Part shown: piece by piece, positions 21,993 through 31,639 of the stretch | Numbering within the stretch: the stretch's first letter is position 1 | Layout of the letters: every line of letters begins with the position of its first letter | Source of the DNA: Pelolinea submarina | GTDB lineage: Bacteria; Chloroflexota; Anaerolineae; Anaerolineales; Anaerolineaceae | DNA: 64,000 bases | Reading direction: 5' to 3' | NCBI RefSeq assembly: GCF_003966975.1 | Contig: NZ_AP018437.1 | Coordinates: forward strand, 2,232,001 to 2,296,000 | The notes under the pieces: model-generated | The model's input: only the letters and a program-made list of their open reading frames with translations | Told to the model about the DNA's origin: nothing | Database searches by the model: none | Position numbers and translations under genes: made by a program

Positions 21993-24279
21993 GCTAATCG
22001 GAAATAAAATCCATATTCAGGGGATCGTGCAGGGCGTGGGTTTCCGCCCCTTCATCTATACCCTGGCACATAAATACCACCTGACCGGTTGGGTCAGGAA
22101 TTCCTCCGCAGGTGTGGACATTGTAGCCAATGGCGATGCCATTGATGTGGCTGCATTCATTGATGAAATCCGCCATAATCCCCCACCCCTGGCTCATATT
22201 GACAGCCTGGACGTTCAACCCGCAAGTCCGGACGGGTTTACTGCCTTTACTATTCTGGAAAGCAAATCAGAAGCGGGCGGTTTCATCCCCATCTCTCCGG
22301 ATATTTCCATTTGTGATGACTGTCTGTCCGAGCTGTTCGATCCTTCCGACCGGCGATATCGTTATCCTTTCATCAATTGCACCAACTGCGGCCCGCGCTT
22401 TACCATCATCAAGGACATTCCTTACGACCGTCCATTGACGACCATGGCAAACTTCCAGCTTTGCGAGGATTGTTCGCATGAATATGCCGACCCGCTGGAC
22501 CGCCGTTTTCACGCCCAACCGGTAGCCTGCGCCGAGTGCGGTCCGCAGGTATGGTTCCAAACCGGAAGCGGCAGGCAAGCGGAAGATGAAGGCGCCATTC
22601 AAATGGCGCGCGCTTACCTGAAAGAGGGCAAAATCGTAGCGCTTAAAGGCCTGGGCGGCTTTCATCTGGCTTGCGACGCAACCAATCCGGCGGCCATTGA
22701 TGAACTGCGCCGGCGCAAGCGCCGTTCGCTGAAATCCTTTGCCGTGATGGTCTGGGACAGCGCCGTTGCTAAAAAGTACTGCCGCATTTCTCCGGTCGAA
22801 AAGGCTTTGCTGGAATCCAAAGAGCGGCCCATCGTCATCCTGCAGCGCAAACCGGATGCCGAACTGCCCCCTGAGATTGCTCCCAATCTGCGCACACTAG
22901 GCGTCATGCTGCCGTATACCCCGCTGCATTATCTGCTGCTGGAACCGGAGCCAGGTTACCCGGAAGTGTTCGTGATGACCAGCGGCAATATCAGTGAAGA
23001 ACCTATTGCCTATACGAACAACAGTGCTTTGTATGAATTGGCCTCTATTGCGGATGGCTACTTGCTCAACAACCGCGACATTGAAACGCGCCTGGATGAT
23101 TCCGTTTTAGCAGAATTCCGCGGGCAGCCTTACTTCTTCCGCCGTTCGCGCGGCTTTGCCCCCAACCCGCTCAAATCCGCAGGGCCCTTGCGTGAAATTC
23201 TGGCGGTCGGCGCGGAGCTGAAGAATACTTTCTGCCTGACCAAAGACCATTACGCCTTCCTCTCTCATCACATCGGCGACCTCGAAAACCTGGAAACCCT
23301 GCGCGCCTTTGAGAGCGGCATCCCGCACTATGAACACATCTTCAAGGTCAAGCCAACTGCCATCGTGCGCGACCTTCACCCGGATTACCTGTCCTCGCAG
23401 TACGCGCAGGCACGTGCCGAGCGCGAAGGGCTGCCCATCCTCAATGTGCAGCACCACCACGCCCATTTGGGCGCCTGTCTGGCTGATAATGCCTGGGAGT
23501 CCCCTGAAGCGGTCATCGGTGCCATCTTCGACGGCACCGGATTGGGAATGGACGGCAGGATCTGGGGCGGCGAATGGCTCAACGGCAATTACGCCGCATT
23601 CGAGCGGCGCCTGCACCTGGCCTACTATCCCCTGCCCGGCGGCGACAGCGCCGTGCGCCAGCCCAAACGGCTGGCCGCGGCTTACCTTTACCAGGCCGGC
23701 ATCGATTGGAGCGATGATTTGCCGCCCATGCAAGCCCTGTCCGCGGAAGATCGCGCTGTTCTGGCAGCGCAGCTTGAAAAGGATATCAACTGCCCGCGCA
23801 CGTCCAGCATGGGGCGCCTGTTTGACGCGGTCGCCAGCCTGATCGGTATCTGCCAGGAGATTAATTACGAAGCCCAGGCAGCCATTGAATTGGAGAACGT
23901 ACGTGATCCGCAAGCCGCGGGGGATTATCCTTTCACGCTGTCCGATGGAATCATCGATTTTGCTCCGCTCTTGCGGGCAATTGTGGACGACCTGCGCGCA
24001 GGCGTGCAGCCTGCGGTTATTTCCGCCAAATTCCACCATTCGGTGGTAAAAATGCTCTTGTCTGGTTGTGAATTTATCCGCCAGGAAAGCGGTTCATCCG
24101 TGGTGGCCCTTTCCGGCGGTGTCTGGCAGAACATGGCTTTACTGAACGAGGCTGTTCCGGCGCTTGAAGCGTCCGGGTTCACCGTCCTGGTTCACCGGCA
24201 TGTGCCGCCAAACGACGGCTGTATCGCGCTGGGCCAGGCGTTTATCGCCAACCAGCAGTTAGAATTATTAGAAAGGTAA
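21979..24279 (+). CDS. hypF: Carbamoyltransferase HypF
   Basis: A 766-residue enzyme that turns carbamoyl phosphate and ATP into the carbamoyl adenylate used for cyanide-ligand synthesis. Domains in order: acylphosphatase (VQGVGFRPFIYTLA, residues ~15-30), two zinc-finger pairs (CDDCLSEL/CTNCGPRF and CEDCSHEY/CAECGP), a YrdC-like domain with LKGLGGFHLACDA and KSFAVMVWD, and a Kae1-like C-terminal domain (QHHHAHLGACLADN, FDGTGLGMDG, ALSGGVWQNM). An in-frame TTG 15 bases upstream also exists. The ATG at 21979, inside the hypB end, is preferred. Confidence 0.96.
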   Translation: MPRNELIGNKIHIQGIVQGVGFRPFIYTLAHKYHLTGWVRNSSAGVDIVANGDAIDVAAFIDEIRHNPPPLAHIDSLDVQPASPDGFTAFTILESKSEAGGFIPISPDISICDDCLSELFDPSDRRYRYPFINCTNCGPRFTIIKDIPYDRPLTTMANFQLCEDCSHEYADPLDRRFHAQPVACAECGPQVWFQTGSGRQAEDEGAIQMARAYLKEGKIVALKGLGGFHLACDATNPAAIDELRRRKRRSLKSFAVMVWDSAVAKKYCRISPVEKALLESKERPIVILQRKPDAELPPEIAPNLRTLGVMLPYTPLHYLLLEPEPGYPEVFVMTSGNISEEPIAYTNNSALYELASIADGYLLNNRDIETRLDDSVLAEFRGQPYFFRRSRGFAPNPLKSAGPLREILAVGAELKNTFCLTKDHYAFLSHHIGDLENLETLRAFESGIPHYEHIFKVKPTAIVRDLHPDYLSSQYAQARAEREGLPILNVQHHHAHLGACLADNAWESPEAVIGAIFDGTGLGMDGRIWGGEWLNGNYAAFERRLHLAYYPLPGGDSAVRQPKRLAAAYLYQAGIDWSDDLPPMQALSAEDRAVLAAQLEKDINCPRTSSMGRLFDAVASLIGICQEINYEAQAAIELENVRDPQAAGDYPFTLSDGIIDFAPLLRAIVDDLRAGVQPAVISAKFHHSVVKMLLSGCEFIRQESGSSVVALSGGVWQNMALLNEAVPALEASGFTVLVHRHVPPNDGCIALGQAFIANQQLELLER

Positions 24280-24286
24280 ACAAACT

Positions 24287-24532
24287 ATGTGTCTTGGAAT
24301 CCCTGGAAAGATCATTGAAATTACCACACAGGAAGGCACCCGTATGGGCAAAATTGACTTCGACGGCGTTGAGCTGGAAGTCTGCCTGGAGGCCACACCG
24401 GAAGCCAAACTGGGTGATTACGTTATTGTGCACGCCGGTTTCGCCATAAGCACCATGAGCGAATCGGAAGCCAAAGAAACACTCGACCTGTTAGCCCAAA
24501 TTGAGAGCCTGCAGGAAGAAAGCGAAAGCTAA
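24287..24532 (+). CDS. hypC: Hydrogenase assembly chaperone HypC
   Basis: An 81-residue chaperone that carries the Fe(CN)2CO unit with HypD to the large-subunit precursor. The essential N-terminal Cys2 is present in MCLGIPGKI, followed by the compact beta-barrel (EVCLEATPEAKLGDYVIVHAGFA, shown in part). The C-terminal Glu-rich helix is normal. It starts seven bases after hypF and ends nine bases before hypD. Confidence 0.95.
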   Translation: MCLGIPGKIIEITTQEGTRMGKIDFDGVELEVCLEATPEAKLGDYVIVHAGFAISTMSESEAKETLDLLAQIESLQEESES

Positions 24533-24541
24533 GGATCACTT

Positions 24542-25621
24542 ATGCTCGATCGTTTTCGCGATAAAGACCTGGTGCAGGGTGCGCTGGCCGAGATCCGCAA
24601 GATCACGACGCGTCCCTGGGCTATCATGGAAATTTGCGGCGGGCAAACGCATGCCATCATGCAGTACGGCCTGAACGACCTGCTGCCCAAGCAAATCGAA
24701 CTCATTCACGGCCCCGGCTGCCCGGTGTGCGTCACCTCGCTGGAATTGGTGGATAAAGCCATTGCTATCGCTTCACGCGAGAATGTCATCTTCACCTCCT
24801 ACGGCGATATGCTGCGCGTACCCGGCTCCCAGCAGGACCTGTTTTCGGTCAAGGCTGCCGGCGGGGATGTGCGTGTGGTCTATTCCGCCATCGAAGCGGT
24901 GCGCATTGCCGAGAAGAACCCCGATAAGGAAGTGGTTTTCTTCGGCATCGGCTTTGAGACTACCGCCCCGGCCAACGCTATCAGCGTGGTCAAAGCAAAA
25001 AGGCAGGGCATCCGTAACTATTCCATGCTGGTTTCGCACGTGTGCGTTCCGCCTGCCATGCACGCCATCCTGGGTTCTCCCAACAACCGCGTGCAGGGTT
25101 TTCTGGCGGCTGGGCACGTTTGTGCCGTGATGGGCTACGAGGATTACAAACCTATTGCGCAGCAGTACGGCGTTCCCATGGCCGTCACCGGCTTTGAGCC
25201 GCTTGACCTGACATTGGGCATCCTGGATACGGTGCGCATGCTGGAAAAAGGCGAAGTCAAGATCGTCAATTCCTATTCCCGTGCGGTCACGCGCGAAGGA
25301 AATCGCATCGCCCAGCAGATTATTGCCGACGTCTTCGAGCCCTGCGACCGGCAGTGGCGTGGCATCGGGCTGATCCCCATGAGCGGCTGGAAACTTAAGT
25401 CCGATTACGTCGATTACGACGCGGAACTCAAATTCCAGGTGCAGGACATCCAGACTAAAGAATCCGAGGTGTGCATCTCCGGGCAGATTTTGCAGGGCTT
25501 GAAGAAACCCAATCAGTGCCCGGCTTTCGGCACGTTGTGCACTCCGCAGAATCCATTGGGCGCGACCATGGTGTCCTCCGAGGGCGCCTGCTCCGCTTAC
25601 TATCGTTACGCAAGAGATTGA
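24542..25621 (+). CDS. hypD: Hydrogenase formation protein HypD
   Basis: A 359-residue [4Fe-4S] protein that, with HypC, is the scaffold for building the Fe(CN)2CO unit. Conserved motifs include [39 protein letters not shown] and the C-terminal cysteines [10 protein letters not shown] and GACSAYYRY. The length is normal. The stop is directly followed by the hypE start at 25624. Confidence 0.96.
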   Translation: MLDRFRDKDLVQGALAEIRKITTRPWAIMEICGGQTHAIMQYGLNDLLPKQIELIHGPGCPVCVTSLELVDKAIAIASRENVIFTSYGDMLRVPGSQQDLFSVKAAGGDVRVVYSAIEAVRIAEKNPDKEVVFFGIGFETTAPANAISVVKAKRQGIRNYSMLVSHVCVPPAMHAILGSPNNRVQGFLAAGHVCAVMGYEDYKPIAQQYGVPMAVTGFEPLDLTLGILDTVRMLEKGEVKIVNSYSRAVTREGNRIAQQIIADVFEPCDRQWRGIGLIPMSGWKLKSDYVDYDAELKFQVQDIQTKESEVCISGQILQGLKKPNQCPAFGTLCTPQNPLGATMVSSEGACSAYYRYARD

Positions 25622-25623
25622 TT

Positions 25624-26700
25624 ATGACCGAACAAAACACTCCTAAATTTGACCAATTGCTTTGCCCACTGCCCCTGCCCTATAAAGATAAAGTGGTTAT
25701 GAGCCACGGCAGCGGCGGCAGCATGACCAAGGCGTTGATTACCGAAATCTTTCAGCAGCATTTCAGCAATGCGATTCTCGACCAGGAAAATGACTTCGCA
25801 GCCCTGCCCCTTGAGGGAAAGGATATGCGCGTGGTGGTTTCCACCGACGGGCATATCGTCAGCCCCATCTTCTTCCCCGGCGGGGATATCGGCCGTTTGG
25901 CCGTGTCCGGTACGGTCAACGATGTGGCCATGTCCGGCGGGCAGGTCAAATACCTGACCGCTTCATTCATCCTGGAAGAGGGCTTTTCGTTGGCCGATTT
26001 GGAACGCATAGCACAATCCATGCAGGATGCGGCTGCCGAAGCCGGCGTCTCCATTGTGGCCGGCGATACCAAAGTAGCTGAAAAGGGCAAAGCCGACGGC
26101 ATATTCATTTCCACTTCCGGCGTGGGTTTCGTGGACGCCAGTGTTCAGATCGGCGGCGCGCAAGCTAAACCCGGCGACACGGTCATCGTGTCCGGTTCCA
26201 TGGGCGACCACGGTATCGCCGTGCTGGCAGCCCGCAATCAACTGGGTTTCACCACCACCATCCAATCCGACGTGGCGCCACTGAACGGCCTGATCCGGGC
26301 CGCCCTGCAGGCTGCCCCGTCCATCCACGTGCTGCGCGACCCCACGCGCGGCGGGCTGGCCACTACCCTGAACGAGATCGCCCTGCAAAGCCAGATGGAC
26401 ATCCACCTGGAAGAAACCGCCATCCCGGTCAAACGCGAAGTGCGCGCGGCCTGCGAAATGCTCGGTTTCGACCCGCTTTACGTTGCCAACGAAGGCAAGG
26501 TCATCGTCATCCTGCCTGAGAGACAAGCCCAGGCGGCCCTGGATGCCCTGCACGCCCATCCGTTTGGTAAAGACGCCGTAGTGATCGGGCATGTCGAAAC
26601 CCCGTCCGGAAACACCCCGCGCGTCAGCATGCACACCCTCATTGGCGGTACACGCATTGTGGATATGCTCAGCGGGGAAATGCTCCCGCGTATTTGTTGA
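25624..26700 (+). CDS. hypE: Carbamoyl dehydratase HypE
   Basis: A 358-residue PurM/SelD-fold protein that dehydrates the carbamoyl group, attached to its C-terminal cysteine, to a thiocyanate. The sequence ends in PRIC, so the essential terminal Cys is present. Motifs include SHGSGGSMTKAL, GRLAVSGTVNDVAMSGG, GDTKVAEKG and DPTRGGLATTLNE. An open frame extends upstream into hypD, but the ATG at 25624 gives the family N-terminus. It ends the hyp cluster. Confidence 0.96.
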   Translation: MTEQNTPKFDQLLCPLPLPYKDKVVMSHGSGGSMTKALITEIFQQHFSNAILDQENDFAALPLEGKDMRVVVSTDGHIVSPIFFPGGDIGRLAVSGTVNDVAMSGGQVKYLTASFILEEGFSLADLERIAQSMQDAAAEAGVSIVAGDTKVAEKGKADGIFISTSGVGFVDASVQIGGAQAKPGDTVIVSGSMGDHGIAVLAARNQLGFTTTIQSDVAPLNGLIRAALQAAPSIHVLRDPTRGGLATTLNEIALQSQMDIHLEETAIPVKREVRAACEMLGFDPLYVANEGKVIVILPERQAQAALDALHAHPFGKDAVVIGHVETPSGNTPRVSMHTLIGGTRIVDMLSGEMLPRIC

Positions 26701-26717
26701 TAAAATTAGATGTCAGC

Positions 26718-26745
26718 TTGACATTTATTTTGTAGAATTTATACT
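26718..26745 (+). promoter_or_regulatory. Promoter of the methyltransferase-PIG-L gene pair
   Basis: TTGACA, 16 bases, TATACT: a near-consensus housekeeping promoter in the 73-base gap after hypE. AGAGGT follows as the ribosome site before the ATG at 26774. Confidence 0.8.
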
Positions 26746-26773
26746 TAAACAATCACATTGAATTAGAGGTCAA

Positions 26774-27577
26774 ATGAAAATTAACTATCAGGAAACGACA
26801 TCCGATCTGCTCAAACGTATCAATATCCACGATCAGTTTGGGGGCAGGAACATCGATGAATGGATGCTGGAACTGCTGCAGTTGAAACCCGGTATGAAAA
26901 TTCTGGATGCCGCATGCGGAGCCGGCAAGCAGTGCATTTCCTTTTACAACGAGCTGAAGGGCGATTGCGACATCACCGGCGGCGACGTCTCCGAAGAACT
27001 GCTGACCAAAGCCAAACAGGAAACCGCCGATAAGGGTTACGATATACAATTCATTCCGCTGAACTTCAACGAGCGTTTCCCCTTTGAAGACAATACCTTC
27101 GATCTGCTTTCCTGCTGTTTCGCCATCTACTACTCAGAAGATATTCCCTTCACCATCCGTGAAATGCATCGTGTGTTGAAACCCGGCGGGCGCCTGTTCA
27201 CCGACGGCCCCATGCCCCAGAACAAAAAGGTTTTCTACGACATCATCCGTGAAGCCACCAACAATAAGGAAATTCCGCCCATGCCCGGCAGCTCCCGCTA
27301 TGAGAGCGGTATTCTGAGCGCCATGCGTGATACCTTCAGCAAGGTGGATGTAAATATTTTCGAGAATCCACTAACTTTCAAGACTGCGGCGCCTTTTATC
27401 GAATACACCGCCGCTTCCCTTTCGGAAGACCGCAAACTGTGGCACGATTTCTTCACCGGCAAGGAAGGCTTTGAGGAGATCATGAAGGACATCACCAATG
27501 TCGCGGAAGCATGGGTCAAGCGCGACGGCCAGATTGTTATGACCAAGGTGGTCGGCGGCTTTGTTGCCACCAAGTAA
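26774..27577 (+). CDS. Class I SAM-dependent methyltransferase
   Basis: A 267-residue Rossmann-fold methyltransferase. Motif I is ILDAACGAGKQ, the acidic loop ITGGDVS, and the post-I region FDLLSCCFAIYY and VLKPGGRLF are typical of the ubiE/UbiG-like group. The substrate cannot be deduced. It has its own strong promoter and stops four bases before the PIG-L deacetylase gene, so the two are co-transcribed and may modify the same small molecule or glycan. That link is inference. Confidence 0.88.
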   Translation: MKINYQETTSDLLKRINIHDQFGGRNIDEWMLELLQLKPGMKILDAACGAGKQCISFYNELKGDCDITGGDVSEELLTKAKQETADKGYDIQFIPLNFNERFPFEDNTFDLLSCCFAIYYSEDIPFTIREMHRVLKPGGRLFTDGPMPQNKKVFYDIIREATNNKEIPPMPGSSRYESGILSAMRDTFSKVDVNIFENPLTFKTAAPFIEYTAASLSEDRKLWHDFFTGKEGFEEIMKDITNVAEAWVKRDGQIVMTKVVGGFVATK

Positions 27578-27581
27578 ACCC

Positions 27582-28232
27582 ATGGATAATAACCTATTCC
27601 TGCACGGTAAAAAGGTCATTTTCATCGGAGCGCATCCCGATGATATCGAGCTGGGCTGCGGCGCATTAATCGCCAACATCCAGTCCAAGACCGACGTGCA
27701 CTGTGTCACTTTGTCCGATAACCAGAAGAATCCCCTGCTGACCAATCTGGTGGAAGAGCATTACAACAGCATGTCCATCCTGGGGCTGAAACGTGAACAA
27801 GTCATTTTAGGTCAATTTGAAACCCGCCGCTTCCCTGAGCAGCGCCAGGACATCCTGGAATTTATGCTGGCCCTGCGCAAGGATTTACAGCCCGATATGG
27901 TCTTCGTACATACCGCGGCCGACCTGCACCAGGACCACGGTACCATCACGCAGGAAGCCCTGCGCGCGTTCCGCGGTATTTCCGTTTTCGGCTACGACGT
28001 CATCCGCAGCAGCCACGGCTTTTTCCCCACCTTTCTGCTGGAGGTCCAGTCCGAAGATGTGGAAAAGAAAATCCAGTCTTTGGCTGCTTATAAAACTTAC
28101 CAGGACAAGTACTATTTCAGCCCGGAACTGACCCGCTCCATCCTGATCCGCAACGGCGCCATTTGCGAACGGCCCTTCGCGGAAGGTTTCGACATGATGC
28201 GTTTGGTGGGTGCTTTTCAGGGAATTAAATAG
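27582..28232 (+). CDS. PIG-L family deacetylase
   Basis: A 216-residue zinc-dependent deacetylase of the PIG-L/LmbE family, which removes N-acetyl groups from sugar-containing small molecules. The metal motif AHPDDIELGCG is near the N-terminus and HQDHGTI supplies the later His ligand. The ATG at 27582 is five bases after the methyltransferase stop. Possible substrates include GlcNAc-type glycans and thiol precursors, but nothing nearby decides. A second, clearly different PIG-L protein is at 59892. Confidence 0.88.
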   Translation: MDNNLFLHGKKVIFIGAHPDDIELGCGALIANIQSKTDVHCVTLSDNQKNPLLTNLVEEHYNSMSILGLKREQVILGQFETRRFPEQRQDILEFMLALRKDLQPDMVFVHTAADLHQDHGTITQEALRAFRGISVFGYDVIRSSHGFFPTFLLEVQSEDVEKKIQSLAAYKTYQDKYYFSPELTRSILIRNGAICERPFAEGFDMMRLVGAFQGIK

Positions 28233-28253
28233 AATTTCCCAAAAGACATAAAT

Positions 28254-28317
28254 AAAAACCGCTCACTGAGCTTGTCGATTGCAAAGCATCCCCTCGGGGG
28301 AAGTGGCGGTTTTTTTG
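28254..28317. terminator. Bidirectional terminator between PIG-L and sufU genes
   Basis: AAAAACCGC-T-CACT pairs with AGTGGCGGTTTTT across a loop of about 33 bases that includes ACTGAGCTTGTCGA, a REP-like core. The genes on both sides converge here, and each strand has a T-run. Confidence 0.75.
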
Positions 28318-28345
28318 TTTTAAATCACACGATTGATTGTTTTGT

Positions 28346-28741
28346 TTATTCAACTAAATCGTCGTGGGCTTCTTCCATCTCGTAAGCCGCCGCCTTGGCT
28401 ACTTTTAGCGACAGCAGCGCGCACTTCAGGCGTACCGGGCTGAGCTCGATACCCAGCAGGTCCAGGATGTCCTGCTTGCTCAGTTGTTTGACGTCCTCGA
28501 TGGTCTTGCCAATCAGAGTCTCCAGCAGCATATCGGCCGACGCCATGGAAATGGCGCAGCCGTGCCCGTCAAATTTGGCGTCCGTTATGACACCTTTATC
28601 ATCCGTCTTCAACTCAATGTGCAGGTGATCCCCGCACAGAGGGTTTTCGTCTTCGAATTCGTAATCGCTGGACTCCAGCTTGCCTTTGTAAGCCGGGTTT
28701 TTATAATGGTCCAGAATTATTTCTCGGTAAAAATCGTCCAT
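28346..28741 (-). CDS. sufU: Fe-S scaffold / sulfur acceptor SufU
   Basis: A 131-residue IscU-like protein of the zinc-binding SufU type, which takes sulfur from SufS. The three Cys and the Asp are visible in NPLCGDHL, GHGCAISMAS and RLKCALLSLK, and the length matches SufU, with the insertion before the last Cys. It is the last gene of the leftward suf operon, nine bases after sufS. Confidence 0.94.
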   Translation of the reverse strand: MDDFYREIILDHYKNPAYKGKLESSDYEFEDENPLCGDHLHIELKTDDKGVITDAKFDGHGCAISMASADMLLETLIGKTIEDVKQLSKQDILDLLGIELSPVRLKCALLSLKVAKAAAYEMEEAHDDLVE

Positions 28742-28750
28742 AGTAACTTC

Positions 28751-29983
28751 CTATGCGAATATTTCAATTACTTTATCCAACCCCTTGCGCAGGGCGTCCA
28801 GGTCGGCCTTGGTATTGTACAAATACAGGCTGGCGCGCGTTGTCGCAGGGATATTAAAACGCTGGTGCAGCGGCATGGCGCAGTGATGGCCCGCGCGTAC
28901 CGCGATGCCTTCGCTGTCCAGAATTTGAGCCACGTCATGCGGGTGAATCCCTTCCAACGTGAAAGAAATCACACCACCCCGTACGTCCGCTCCGGGGCCA
29001 ATGATTCGCAGTCCCTTGACATCTGCAAGCACATTGAAGGCGTATTGGGTAAGTTCCTGTTCGTGGGCGAAAACAGCATCCATCCCCACGCTTTCCAGAT
29101 AATCCACCGCCGCGCCCATGCCAATTCCTTCGGCAATGGCCGGCGTTCCGGCTTCAAATTTATAGGGCACATCGTTGGTGCTGAAGCCTTCAAAGGTGAC
29201 CTTTTTGATCATGTCCCCACCGCCCATGAAAGGCGGCATGGCATTCAACAAATCCATTTTGCCATACAGCACACCGATGCCGGTCGGGCCGCACATCTTA
29301 TGGCCGGAGAAGGCATAGAAATCCGGCTCCAGGTCGGTTAGATTGACGCCAAAGTGCGGAACTGCCTGGGCGCCGTCTATTACGACCACCGCGCCGGCTC
29401 TATGTGCATCTTGAATCATTTCTTTAGCCGGGTTGATGGTTCCCAATACATTCGACATATGCGTAAAGGACACCAACCGGGGTTTCTTTTCCAGTAAATC
29501 ATGGTAATGCCGCATATCCAATGTACCGTCGTCCCGCACGCGTACAAATTCGATGCGGAGTTCTTTTTCCTCCGCCAGCATGTACCAGGGCACCAGATTG
29601 GAGTGATGTTCCATTTCCGTTAATACAACCAGGTCGCCTTTATTCAGGAATTTACGTCCCCAGGTATAGGCAATCAGGTTGATCGATTCGGTGGTGTTGC
29701 GGGTGAATATCAATTGCCGCGCGTCTGCCACGCCAATAAATCGCGCGGTCTTCGTGCGCGCATTTTCGTACGCTTCTGTGGCTGCTTCAGCCAGCGCGTG
29801 TATGCCGCGGTGGATATTGGCATTGGTATGCTCGTAGAAAGCGTTCATGCTTTGGATAACCGCCAGTGGTTTTTGTGCCGTGGCGGCTGAATCCAAGTAC
29901 ACCAGACGTTTGTCCTGGTGAACAGGTTGTTTAAGAATAGGAAATTGACCTGCAATTTCATTGTTAGAAATGACTGAGTTCAT
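28751..29983 (-). CDS. sufS: Cysteine desulfurase SufS
   Basis: A 410-residue PLP enzyme of the class II NifS family that makes persulfide from cysteine. The PLP lysine lies in FSGHKMCGPTGIG, earlier motifs are ATAAQKPLAV and HHSNLVPW, and the active-site Cys is in RAGHHCAMP. SufU, encoded immediately downstream, is its usual partner. Separated by 17 bases from the 89-residue unknown gene upstream. Confidence 0.95.
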   Translation of the reverse strand: MNSVISNNEIAGQFPILKQPVHQDKRLVYLDSAATAQKPLAVIQSMNAFYEHTNANIHRGIHALAEAATEAYENARTKTARFIGVADARQLIFTRNTTESINLIAYTWGRKFLNKGDLVVLTEMEHHSNLVPWYMLAEEKELRIEFVRVRDDGTLDMRHYHDLLEKKPRLVSFTHMSNVLGTINPAKEMIQDAHRAGAVVVIDGAQAVPHFGVNLTDLEPDFYAFSGHKMCGPTGIGVLYGKMDLLNAMPPFMGGGDMIKKVTFEGFSTNDVPYKFEAGTPAIAEGIGMGAAVDYLESVGMDAVFAHEQELTQYAFNVLADVKGLRIIGPGADVRGGVISFTLEGIHPHDVAQILDSEGIAVRAGHHCAMPLHQRFNIPATTRASLYLYNTKADLDALRKGLDKVIEIFA

Positions 29984-30000
29984 AATCCTGCTTTTAGGAA

Positions 30001-30270
30001 TTATTTTTTAACAGCGCCTTTTTGGCGCAGCTGTGATGAAGCTTGGGGAAACCATAGAATATGATCCGGCACCATCCAGCCATCTGTTAAATATACTTCC
30101 GATTGAAATTGAACGGCAATCAGCTTGCCGTCTATTTGTACGACTGTGCCCCTAAGCCAACCCTTTATTCGTTGATCGCCTTTCTCGTGATCGCAAAAAG
30201 CTTCAACCGTATCTCCGACCTGATAACTCTCGGATAAATCTGGGGGACGCATGAAAGGGACTGCTGCCAT
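30001..30270 (-). CDS. Small SH3-like protein of unknown function in the suf operon
   Basis: An 89-residue protein I do not recognise. The centre (YQVGDTVEAF, GWLRGTVVQIDGKLIAVQF, TDGWMVPDHILWFP) has the alternating beta pattern of a Tudor/SH3-like barrel. A single Cys lies in AFCDHE. There is no signal or membrane segment, and the tail is basic. The gene lies on the same strand between sufD (71 bases upstream) and sufS (17 bases downstream) and so is part of the suf transcript. It may help Fe-S assembly or be a passenger. Confidence 0.7.
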   Translation of the reverse strand: MAAVPFMRPPDLSESYQVGDTVEAFCDHEKGDQRIKGWLRGTVVQIDGKLIAVQFQSEVYLTDGWMVPDHILWFPQASSQLRQKGAVKK

Positions 30271-30341
30271 ATTTTTCTTTTCTCCTGGTGCTAATTAATC
30301 AATGGATTTTAGCATAAAGCAATTAATAAATCAAAAAACGC

Positions 30342-31637
30342 TTATTTTAACGCTTCCTGAATAATTTCCTTCAATGCTTTATCTTTCATCCGGTTGGATG
30401 CAGCTTCCAGGAACCCGCTGACAATCAATTCCTCTGCGTCTGCCGGGCCAATTCCGCGGCTTTCCAAAAAGAACATCTGCTCTGGATCGACACTGCTTAA
30501 GGTAACCGCATGCGAACAACGCACATCGTCCGCAATGATCTCCAATCCGGGAATGGATTCGGCATGCGAGGCTTCATCCAGCAGCAAGTTCCTGTTGATT
30601 TGGAATCCATCCGCCCCTTTAGTGCCAGCTGCCACGTATACATTCCCTTTCCATAACGAATAAGCGCTGCCATCCAGCACGCCATTGAATAACAGGTCGC
30701 TGGTTGTATGCGAGGCATTATGGTTCTGGTGTGTATCGTAGATGTACACCTGGTCATTTTGAGGGGTATAGATTCCTGTAATAGACACCTGGCTTCCGTC
30801 GCCCTGCATCACCGCGGTCAGAATGTGTTTGTTGACCGCGCTGCCCGTGTCCAGCACGAACTGGTCCAGGCTTGCGCCTGCCGCTAAACGGCTGGCTTCG
30901 TTGACGAATGTCCAAACTGCGCGGCTGTATTGCTGCGTTTCCAACAGATGCAGGCTGGCATCCTCGCGGATATCCAAAGCCAACGCCAGGCTGGCGATGG
31001 CGGACTTTAGGCCGCCTGTTGCGCTTTTCTGCCGGATAACGATGGATGTTTCCGCTTGTTCATCCAGGATGATCCACGCGTTCGTGGGGAAAACAACATT
31101 TTCCTTTTCATTTTGGATCAGGATTTCCACGGGTCTATTCAATTGAACGCCCTTCGGGACATACAACAGGAAACCATGGAAGCTGGCTGCCGTACTAAAC
31201 ACGGTCAGTTTATCCTCGCTGCCCAGGTCTGCCAGAGTCAGGCTGTCTTCCAGAAGTTTTGCATGCTTACTTGCAGCTTCCTCCAGCGTACACACAACCA
31301 GCCCTTGTTTGGCTGCCTCCGAGCTGACCTGGAACTTAATCTCGGATTCAGTGATGGTCACCAGTGCGCTCAGCGCTTTATTTTCGGCATCCAATATACC
31401 GGTTGTAACCTTGGGAGCGCCAACCGGTCCATACGCCTCGGAAATTTCCAGTTCAGCAAAATGGCTCCAGGATTTATCCTTATGGCTTGGCACCGGTAAT
31501 TGTTGGAAACTCTTTCCCGCCTGAGCGCGCAACCTGCTCAACCAGTCAACATCATTTCCGGCAGCCTGATTACTCAGGTTGGATTCCACCACACGGTCCA
31601 ATGTCGCAAAGAATTGGTTCAATTTTTCTTCTGCCAT
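30342..31637 (-). CDS. sufD: Fe-S assembly protein SufD
   Basis: A 431-residue SufB/SufD-family protein of the SufBC2D scaffold complex. The C-terminal beta-helix core is clear (DDVRCSHAVTLSSVDPEQMFFLESRGI, shown as the family signature DVRCSH and FFLESRG). It lacks the extra cysteines of SufB and is shorter than SufB, which supports the SufD call. It is two bases downstream of sufB. Confidence 0.93.
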   Translation of the reverse strand: MAEEKLNQFFATLDRVVESNLSNQAAGNDVDWLSRLRAQAGKSFQQLPVPSHKDKSWSHFAELEISEAYGPVGAPKVTTGILDAENKALSALVTITESEIKFQVSSEAAKQGLVVCTLEEAASKHAKLLEDSLTLADLGSEDKLTVFSTAASFHGFLLYVPKGVQLNRPVEILIQNEKENVVFPTNAWIILDEQAETSIVIRQKSATGGLKSAIASLALALDIREDASLHLLETQQYSRAVWTFVNEASRLAAGASLDQFVLDTGSAVNKHILTAVMQGDGSQVSITGIYTPQNDQVYIYDTHQNHNASHTTSDLLFNGVLDGSAYSLWKGNVYVAAGTKGADGFQINRNLLLDEASHAESIPGLEIIADDVRCSHAVTLSSVDPEQMFFLESRGIGPADAEELIVSGFLEAASNRMKDKALKEIIQEALK

Positions 31638-31639
31638 GA

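Noticed and set aside
23107..24039. 310-codon minus-strand open frame opposite hypF
   Set aside because: It is antisense to the conserved hypF domains, has no recognisable motif or ribosome site, and arises from the GC-rich codon pattern of hypF.
25963..26634. 223-codon minus-strand open frame opposite hypE
   Set aside because: Shadow of hypE; His/Gly-rich nonsense composition and no family match.
28484..29341. 285-codon plus-strand open frame opposite sufU and sufS
   Set aside because: It crosses two clear genes on the other strand and has no protein-like motif.
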